Source: Protea cynaroides
Taxonomy: Eukaryota; Streptophyta; Magnoliopsida; Proteales; Proteaceae
Reading direction: 5' to 3'
Length of the DNA: 64,000 nucleotides
NCBI GenBank assembly: GCA_028583415.1
Contig: CM053266.1
Span: 84,388,149-84,452,148 of the forward strand
Made by a program: the position numbers and the translations under genes. The notes under the pieces were generated by a model that saw only the letters and a program-made list of their open reading frames with translations, did not search any database and had not been told where the DNA came from. The first letter of the stretch is position 1. Each line of letters starts with the position of its first letter. Below, piece after piece: positions 55,697-64,000 of the stretch.

Positions 55697-57866
55697 TATA
55701 AGACCCGCACTCTATGAATCCGATCTAAACCTCTATTTCATGTCGTAACAGGTCTTCCAATTGTCACCGGGCCAAACGGGAAGAGTGGATGACAACCAGG
55801 TACGAAAATGGACCTAAAGATATGATATTTTTCATACCGGTCTTATGGTACCGGTCTATATACCGGTCAACCGGTATGTCTGAGCGGGCAGACTAGTTAG
55901 ATCTGGAAACGGATCTCTATGGGTCCCGCTTACCAAATCTCAAGCCTAGGGACTTTCCTAATGTAGGAAAACTTCCTAAACCCTAACCTAGTCTATTTAA
56001 TGATCATTAAACCTTCTTAAATTTCTTTGATTATTTCTCACAAACCCTAGAGAGGAGAAAGAGATCAGAAGAGGAAAAAGAGCTAAGAAAGGTGGAAGAG
56101 AAGTAGCCGTTGGACGAAGAACACCATAGTTGTGAACCAACGGAAAGTGCTTGAACTTCTCTCTAAGTTAAGCATTATAGATGACTGATCATGACTGATC
56201 AATACCATGCAAGGCTAGGTATTGATCTAAAACCCTTATTTTGTCGTTAAACCCTAATTGTTTGTTAAACCCTAGATTTGAATTTTAGGCGAGGAATCAT
56301 AGGAACTAGAACTTGAATGCAACATGAAACAATCCTAACTCATTGCTCAGGCCTAGAATGGATAGAAGAAACCCTAGAACCAATAATGGGTGACCGACGA
56401 AAGGCGAACACCAAGTTGGTGGTCTTCTGGAGGCATATCGGTCGACTATAGCAGTTGCACTATGTGCGACCGGTACTGCGACCGGTACCTCTCGGGAGCT
56501 GGTCTGTGGGGGACTGGTCGACCATACCAGTAGCACCTTTCCCCACAGTGCTGCTACTGGTACCTGCAATTGGTATGTAGTGTGAGGGTGTTTTCAATCC
56601 CAGTTGGTTTCCGATCAACGTAAACCCTAAGAAACTAATTCTAATTCAACCTTAACATCGTGTAAGACTTTGTGATAGCAAGTTTGGACGTTGTAACATG
56701 GAGCAAGCTAGCAATCAAGCGTTAAGTAAGGGAATCGGATCTAAACCCTAATAACTTAATAACAGTAAAACGTTGTTAGTAATTATGATTCTGTGGAATG
56801 GTGTTTGTGCATACTCGCATGTCATCTTTACTTTTAGTTATTATATTGTTCATGCATACTCTCTATGCTAGGATGTGATTGTTAGACATGTGATTGTTTT
56901 CGTTGGTGTGTGGAATGGGAAGGGCCTGGGGTCTTGGATCATTCCTCACACTAGCACCTTTTCGTATCGCTTTTGTCTTAGCATGCTTAGTGCGGATAGG
57001 GTATCAGGGGGAGGAAGTGGCACTGTGATCTCAGCCTGGCCACTAGACTCGAGCCCTATCTCTATGCCATAGGGAGCTGTGCTGGGATAGGGCATACTGT
57101 GATGACATATAGGATTGGTTAGTTGCGAGCCCAGTTTGCAAGCCATCGCCAATAGGGGCTTACGTATTGGTATGGATAGGGCATCAGGGGAAGTGTTGAC
57201 GGTGTGTGATCCGGACACTTTAGCTCATCTCTATTCCATGGTGGGTGCATGTGGGACAACAGTGGTGTTTGATCCATTGGGCGGATTTACACATTCGTGT
57301 ATAGAGGTGCAGTGGCCGCCAATCCTTTCTATAGCACATTGCAAACTTAAAATCAGACCATAATGTGAATGTTACTCATGCATGTTGTTGTTGCCTTGTT
57401 TGATTTTCTTACTGAGCTAAGTTGTGAGCTCACCCTTGTGTACACACTATTTTTAGATGTTGATGTAGGTTACACTGTGGAGGACTATGTGGATGCTCTA
57501 GTGTCTGGAAGTGTTGCTGCCTTGGAAGTACAAGCAGGGGAGGACGAGCATGACGCTTCATGCGAGTGCCCTTTTCTGCTTGTACCTCTAGGATAGTTTT
57601 ATTTTATTTTATTTCAGTTGGATTCATAAATTGTGTAAAGATATTTTATTTACGTTTTGGTGTGGAGAATAATTAGTTACTATACTTACAATGTAGAACT
57701 CAGTTCATTTAATTTAAGACTTCCGTTGTATTAAATCGTATTCTAATTATAGTTATGTGCAATGGTTTTTCTAAGTGGATACGGTGTTATCGAGATCCTG
57801 GTGTGAACCGTTGATTCAGTGGCGGTTCACTCACACTTCTGGTTCAGTCGAAATTGGGGTGTGACA
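55697..57866 (+). repeat. Solo LTR B in LINE-1 ORF1
   Basis: It is 2170 bp with a perfect duplication CAATC (55692-55696, 57867-57871). It is inverted relative to A, C and D, starting TATAAGACCCGCACTC (TGTAAG mutated) and ending GGGGTGTGACA. It has one copy of the segment that A duplicates, and ACCGGT clusters at 55,838-55,880 and 56,440-56,580. Confidence 0.93.
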
Positions 57867-57906
57867 CAATCACTGCCGCCTGCTGCATCACATGTTCCTC
57901 CAAAAC

Positions 57907-60258
57907 TGTCACACCCCAATTCTGATCCAACCAGAACGGTGTGAGTGAACCGTCATTGAACCAACGGTTCACACCGGGATCTCGAATAGGCCGTGTCCAC
58001 CCATACAAACCAATTACACATAACCACAATCAGAATATAAATATACAGTGGAAGACTTTAAATAGAATGAATCGAGTATCTATTGATAATTTAAATAAAT
58101 ATCCCATTATTCAAATTCAAACATAAAATAATAATCTTTTACATCTCTTAATAACAAACAAAAATAACCAAAACAAATAAATAAAATCCATCACGTACAC
58201 GCAGAAAGGGCACTCGCATGAAGCGTCATGCTCGTCCCGTCTGCCTCGGATCGTCCAACGCCGCAGCACCACCATACGCCGGAGCGTTTACGTAATCGTC
58301 CACAATATAACCTGCATCTAGATCTAAAACAAGATGTGCACAAAGGGCGAGCTCACAACACAGCTCAGTAAGACAATCAGACAGTTTCACAATATTATGC
58401 ATGAGTAACAATCATTTTATGCTGTGGTCTGGTTTTAAGTTTGCATTGTGCTATAGAAAGATTTGGTGGCCCCCGCACCTCTATACACGAGTGTGTGGCG
58501 TCGCACAAGAATCACACTACCACCAACCCACATGCACCCATCATGGAATAGAGATAGAGCTAAGGTATACCCGCACCTCCCCGATACTCTACTCATACCG
58601 TTACTACTAAGCCCCTGCGGCCGGGCCTGCAAACCGGGCTCGCAACTAACCAATCCTATATGTCAATAATGTATGCTCTATCCCAAAGACAGCCGTGCGG
58701 CATAGAGATAGAGCTAGAGCGTCGAGGCCGGGTCGGAGACCACCACACCTCACCTCCCTCTGATACCCTATCCGCAACTAACCCACTAGGATAGAAACAA
58801 TACGCAGGTAGACCCTATCCCAATATAACTCCCTACGGCATAGAGACAGAGCTAAAGCATCGTGGACAAGCCAGTGTCGACTCGGAATCCTCAGTACCAC
58901 ACAACGATGGCCAGGACAACATCAATATCGGAGACCACCGTACCATGATCTTCCCCTGATACCCCACCCGTACCAAGCATGTTAAGATAGAATACTACAA
59001 AAAGTGCCAGTGTGAAGAGCGATCCCAGGCCCATGCCCCACTCCACACACCAACGAAAACAATCACATGCCTAACAATCACATCCTATGAATGCATGAAC
59101 AATAATAATAACTGAAAGTAAAGGATGGCATGTGAATATGCACAAACATCACATCATAGATATTCAATGATTAACAACGATTTACTGTCCATTAATTATT
59201 AGGTTTAGGTCAGATTCCCTTACCTGACGCTCGTTCAATAACTTGGTCCACGTCGCAAGGTCCAAACGATAAGTCACAAAGTCCTACAATATTATTAGGG
59301 TTTCATTAGAATACATTGCTTAGGGTTTCATGTTGGTCGGAAACCAACAGAGATCACAAACTACCCTCACAGAGCTGACCGGTGGCATGTACCGGTCGTA
59401 GCTCTGTGGGAAAGACTGACGACCGGTATGGTCAGCCGGTCCCCACAGATAACCTCCCGAGAGGTAGCAGTCGCAACATACCGGTCGCACTATGTGCAAC
59501 CGATATAGTCGACCGGTATGTCTCCGAAAGACCATACATGGGTTTTTCGACTGCCGTCGATCATCCTCCATGGATTCTCAGGGTTTCTCCTATCCATTCT
59601 AAGTCTAGGCTTTGAGTTAGAGTTATCCCCAACTCATTCAAGTCTCGTTTCGATGAATATCATCTCGAAACTAAATTCTAGGGTTTGACGGCAACTTAGG
59701 GTTTATTGGCCAATTTAGGGTTTTAGATCAATACCTACTTTGCATGGTATTGATCCACCCACACAACTATCATAGGGTAAGAAGATGGATTCAAACACTT
59801 ACCGTTGACAGGCGTAGCGTGAGCTTCGTCAAACGGTAATGGCGGCACCTCCTTCTTCTTCCTTGCTCCTTCTCCTTTCCAAGCTCTTTCTCTTCTCTAG
59901 GGTTTGTGAGAGGCAATGGAAAGGATCTGAGGGGTTTAAGGGTGTATTTATAGGCTAGAAATAGGGTTTAGTAACCCTACTAGGATTAGGAAACTTCTAG
60001 GATTCGAAATCGGAAAGCGGGACCCGAGAGACTAATTTCCAAATTCCCGCACATAGCTGTGCAGGCCATACCGGTCGACCGGTACCATCATCCGGTACCA
60101 TCGACCGGTATACCTAAAATCAGGTATAATTGGTCGACTTCGGTCCGATTTCGTACCTGTTTGTTATCCGCTTGCCCCGTCTGGCTCGGTGATGATCGGA
60201 AGACCTGTCACGACACAAAACCAAGGTTAGACCGGGTTTTCAGAGTGCGGGTCTTACA
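57907..60258 (-). repeat. Solo LTR C in LINE-1 ORF1
   Basis: It is 2352 bp with a perfect duplication AAAAC (57902-57906, 60259-60263). On plus it reads TGTCACACCCCAATTC...GGGTCTTACA. A clear TATA box on the minus strand (CCTATAAATACACC, about 59,944-59,957) lies some 300 bp from the functional 5' end, so R-U5 would be about 2 kb. ACCGGT clusters occur at 59,380-59,520 and 60,066-60,112. Confidence 0.94.
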
Positions 60259-60283
60259 AAAACATTAGTTACAACATGTGTCA

Positions 60284-62526
60284 TGTCACACCCCAATTCT
60301 GCACCATTCAGAACGGTGTGATGAACCGCTAACAAATCAACGGTTCAACCATGATCTCTAATAGGTTGTGTCCATTAAAAATAAAATCATACACATCCAC
60401 AACCATAATCAGAATAAATATACAATAACGGAAGTCTTATAATAAATGAACTAAGAAATCTAACTGTGATAATCATAGATAAAGTATCAATTTATGTTGT
60501 ATCAACTGAGACATAAGTAAATAAAATCAATTACATTCCCTTAATAAATTCAAATGAAAATGTAATCGAATACGCATGAGTTGCACTCGCATGAGGGGTC
60601 ATGCGTATCCTCTAAGTCTTCGACTTCCATTGTAGCAACACGCCCGTACACTGGAGCACTCATATAATCTTCGACAGTGGTACCTGCATCATCAACTAAA
60701 AAAAATATTCGACATCGAAAGGCTGAGCACACATCATGGCTCAGTGAGCAAACAAAACAATACAACAAACATATGCATGCATTCAATTCATATCTTTGGT
60801 CTGGTAGATAAGTTTGCAATGCGCTATAGAAAGGTTCGGTGGCCGCCTCGCTTCTATACACAGGATGTGGAAGCCCGCCCAAAGGTAACGTTTATTGTCG
60901 TGCCCATCCACCCTACCATGGAATAGAGATAGAGCTAAAGTGTTGAGGCCCGACCTATGACACTTCCCCTGATACTCTACCCATACCAACACGTAAGCCC
61001 CTGCTAGCGAGGGCTCACAAACTGGGCTCACAACTAACCAATCCTAATGCCAATCAGTGTATCCAAGGCCTCACCCCAGCATCCCTCAATACGTCCATAG
61101 AGATAGGGCTAAGGCCCCCCCAGCAGAGTCAGAGACTACACGGTCCAAGACCACCTCCCCTCATACAATACGACGTAATAGTTCTGCTAAGGTAATGACG
61201 ATATGACGATGTCAGTGGACAAGACTTGAGTTAGAGATAGAGCTAGAGTGCTGAGGCCCGGCCTATGACACCCCCCCTGATACTCGCTCGCATCAAGCAC
61301 ACTAACCACACACATACATTCACATGCCTATTCCTATCATCATCATGTTATAATCAATAAATTTAAATATGCATGAACAGTAATAATACAAATATTGGAT
61401 GACATGTTAAATGCACATGACAAGCATACACGCATAGAATCAATCATGGCATTGGACTCAAGAAATAAAAACAGTTTATTATTAACCAATTAGTTTAGGT
61501 TTTGTTTTCTCACCTTTGCTTGATTGTAGATCCTCTTTTAAGCTTTAAGAATCAACTTAAGATCACTATTATATTACTAGAAGACCTAATCAAGTCGATA
61601 GAATTTAATTAGAATTAATTCTGATTTTAAAAAGCATGCTGTTAATTGGGGGGTCGATGCCAGGGTCGGAGGTTCCATCGACCCTGGGTGCTACCACCTA
61701 GATTCTGGACTTCCCAAACACTAGGGGTCGATTGTTAGGGTCTGGTAGGGTCAATTGTCCATCGACCCCCGTGCGACCCCCCGTGGGTTTAGTCAAAATT
61801 CTCATCCTACAGGCCATTCTTTCGTGTTTGGGTCCTATGGCTTGCTTCTACAATCCATTCCACACATGTTCTATGGTCTAGAACCATAGTTCATTCACCT
61901 ATATGGTTTTTATGATCTCCCCCATGGTTTTCCATGAAAACCTAACCATGGGTGGATGATTTGGATTTCTCCTAGATCATATCCTCTTCACTATCTATTC
62001 TAAGGTCTGTAGAATTACATGGAGATAGTATCCATACCTGAGAATTAGGCTTCTTGCTCTGAAGCCTTATCTTTGATCTTCTTCTCTACTTTCCTTCTCT
62101 TCTCTTTCTCTCAATCCAATTAGGGTTCTAAAAGGAGTGAAAGAGGCTTAGGGACGTCCTATTTATAGAGTAGAAACTCCCAAAATAGGAAAGAATTAGG
62201 AAAGAATCCCATTGAAATTTGGAAAGTCCCCAATTCACGGTTTCTGTCGGCAGACTGGGGGTCGATGAGGGGGTAGGAGATCCTGTCAACCCCTGGTTCT
62301 GAATTGTCCGACCCCCGATCAGAAACTTAGGGTCTGACTTTTTATACTGGGGGGTCCGACCCTGCCTAACTGGGTGTGCGACCCTCCCCATATTTTTAGT
62401 GTTTTTGGGTCAGTTTAATACCTGGGATCGTGATCTCCTTCACGCACTTGATCCATTTGGCTCGACCATGATGGGTAGACCTGGTTCAAGGTGGTAAGAC
62501 CGGGTTAGTTTGATACGGGTCTTACA
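60284..62526 (-). repeat. Solo LTR D in LINE-1 ORF1, diverged subfamily
   Basis: It is 2243 bp with a perfect duplication TGTCA (60279-60283, 62527-62531). The ends match A-C. A TATA box CTCTATAAATAGG on minus is near 62,160. Where A-C carry ACCGGT clusters, D carries GGGGTCGATG/CATCGACCCC clusters (61,650-61,790 and 62,255-62,390). Confidence 0.92.
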
Positions 62527-63944
62527 TGTCACCACAGGGCTAACATCCAATCCTGCTACATCTATCCTAGCTGCATCATTGATGTCTCGGATCTCCCCCT
62601 CCTCATTATCGGTCTCCTCCCCTTCCTTAGATTCATTACCATCAACGGCATCTGCCCACTTACCAACATGATTCTGCTGCACCCCATCATTATCTCTTTG
62701 ATTTTGGGTAACATTAATTACAGGTTCCTGCTAATCATTATCATTTACATTTCGATTCCTAATTGAGGGATAGTTTTCTGATTTATGGCCGAATGTACCA
62801 CATTCTTTACACCTCACGGACTGCTCCTCTTATTCTACCTGAACAAGTATCGATGCCCTCTAATTTGGTGTTCAACCATGACCTCCTCTGGTCTTGCACC
62901 CCTATTTATCATCTCTACCTACAACCCTGCAAACGCCCAATCACCTTATTACGGGTATTTTTATCAATGCCAACTGGCCGGCCAAGGGCTTTCCCTATTG
63001 AAAACAGTAGGTCTTTTAACCAATACTGCAACCCTAGTCTTGGAAGTTGCACCCATCGTAAGTTGAAAGTCGCCTGCACATTGTCAACATTAAACCCTGG
63101 ATCCCAGAGTTGAAGACATAGCACTTGCCCATTCACTCAAGTGTTTCCTCTCTTCCATACTGCTTATAAGGATTCTTTAGAAAAAAACCTAAATATGAAA
63201 TAACCCTTCCCCATAGCAGTCATCTCAAATTGCGAGGAAGGCCCCCATTGTTTAGCCAGAATATGATATAAATCTTTTAGCATGATCCCTCTAGTAAACA
63301 CCTTACCCACTAGGGCCAATTGATACATTGCTAGTTGCCAATCCACTACCTCCTGGGGTAACACTACTCTGGTAACTCCTCTTGCCACAACAGGGTCTGG
63401 GAGATCATGTAGATTTGGCAAACCTCCCGTTACTTGTACAAAAGATCTCACACCCACCTCTGGCTTGGAATTGGATTGAACCCCAATCCCATTCCTGGGC
63501 CCCTGCTGATGATCACCGCCTACCCCATCCCTTCCATTCAAGTTTTTTCCCTTATCACGAGCAGACCATTGATTTTTTTGTATCAATGGGGACGAACTGA
63601 CCTTTCCTTGTTTCAAATATCTCTGTATCTTTCCTATTTCCAACAATAGGTGCTTGAGCTTCCATAGATGGAAAGCCAAAAAACTTCCCAAGATCAACAC
63701 CAACCCTCCCCATTGGCTTTGCTTGATGTAAAACACCTCCCGCAGCGGCTCTGCCATCATCTACATGCATCGGTACACCATCCACCCTACCCAAGTTTCT
63801 ATGATCTAGTTCCAATGGGAAACCTCGACCCACTCACGACTAAGATACACCCTGCGTCAGACCATGGGAAACTGGTTCTCCCGTCACCGCTGGCAGCACC
63901 ACATCCTGAGAAGGTGACACAGTTCCTGAAAATAGGTTCACCAT
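62527..63944 (-). pseudogene. LINE-1 ORF1 (DUF4283 and zinc knuckle)
   Basis: The likely start is ATG at 63944 (MVNLFSGTVSPSQDVVLPAV), with stops near 63,842. The N-terminal linker is in two frames to 63,400. The DUF4283 nucleic-acid-binding domain follows at about 63,350-63,164 (LVGKVFTRGIMLKDLYHILA, KGYFIFRFFSKES). The next domain (LRWVQLPRLGLQYW, LFSIGKALGRPVGID) leads to a zinc knuckle at about 62,815-62,770. It reads CKECGTFGHKSENY, with Tyr replacing the last Cys. An acidic tail (ESKEGEETDNEEGEI) precedes solo LTR D. The product would coat LINE RNA. Confidence 0.85.
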
Positions 63945-64000
63945 CGCACCCCCCAATACTGAACTTGGTCTGTTATTAGGGTTTACAAGTCACACCTCTT
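63945..64000 (-). other. LINE-1 5' leader (partial)
   Basis: GTGTGACTTGTAAACCCTAATAACAG precedes the ORF1 start on the minus strand. The leader continues past the window edge. Confidence 0.5.

Larger units (their letters stand above)
49111..64000 (-). mobile_element. LINE-1: L1-type retrotransposon on the minus strand, split by four solo LTRs
   Basis: From right to left: 5' leader (63945-64000, with AAACCCTAATAAC), ORF1 from 63944, ORF2 from 55408, and a short 3' A-tail seen as T8 at 49111-49118. Without the four solo LTRs the LINE would be about 5.8 kb, a normal L1 length. It carries DUF4283 and a zinc knuckle in ORF1, and endonuclease, RT, zf-RVT and RNase H in ORF2. Its left end appears to be inserted in Copia-3. 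Target duplications could not be checked because the right end is at the window edge. Confidence 0.9.

Noticed and set aside
57115..57596. ORFs in solo LTR B (and counterparts in A, C, D)
   Set aside because: The frame is not conserved between the four copies and lies in long LTR R-U5 DNA; no domain.
50341..62526. Solo LTRs A-D as complete retrotransposons or large MITEs
   Set aside because: They have 5-bp duplications and TG..CA ends but no second LTR, primer site or inverted repeats, so solo LTR fits best.

Overview
The window is flowering-plant nuclear DNA, AT-rich and dominated by transposable elements. The evidence is Ty1/copia and Ty3/gypsy retrotransposons, an L1-type LINE with plant-style ORF1 and ORF2, hAT transposons with 8-bp target duplications, and GT-AG introns. 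Two pieces of ordinary plant genes are recognisable. The species cannot be named from the sequence; a eudicot or related lineage is my guess. No CRISPR, operon, rRNA or tRNA gene was seen. There is one assembly gap of 500 N (29057-29556).

Left block (1-22,600). A minus-strand fragment resembling a plant pararetrovirus capsid region (115-1018) abuts a decayed Copia pol (Copia-1, 1030-2576). Copia-1 is split by a full-length Gypsy of Tat type (Gypsy-1, 2577-20100, target duplication CTAAG) and resumes at 20101. Gypsy-1 carries gag, protease, RT, two RNase H domains and integrase on the plus strand, then a multi-exon antisense ORF. A 5.2-kb hAT element (5954-11184, 8-bp target duplication) sits exactly between its protease and RT. 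A 123-bp hAT-like MITE lies at 21079-21201.

Host island (23,250-24,419 and 38,305-38,600). Two divergent genes share a short promoter. The minus-strand one is the 5' part of TIM10, a mitochondrial intermembrane-space chaperone. The plus-strand one is unrecognised, and its second exon is cut by a 13.9-kb chromovirus (Gypsy-2, 24420-38299, duplication GAATC). Gypsy-2 is itself interrupted by an LTR-like insert (~25,495-27,708) and by a Copia with 97%-like LTRs but ruined pol (Copia-2, 29585-36228, duplication GGAAA).

Middle (38,600-49,110). Solo LTRs related to Copia-2 lie at 38620-39043 and 39885-40322. Two non-autonomous hAT elements follow (41449-42583 and 42810-43643). The second sits in a plus-strand LINE (LINE-2), whose ORF2 is cut by Copia-3 (LTR 44619-45331, with a fold-back insert).

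Right block (49,111-64,000). A minus-strand LINE (LINE-1) runs from the ORF1 start at 63944 to an A-tail at 49111. Four solo LTRs of one 2.2-2.35-kb family (A-D) split it. Three of them lie within about 65 bp of LINE sequence.

Nearly all coding regions are pseudogenes with stops and frameshifts. The value of the window lies in its insertion stratigraphy, the two disrupted host genes, the antisense ORF and several structural oddities. I found no convincing new biochemical system.
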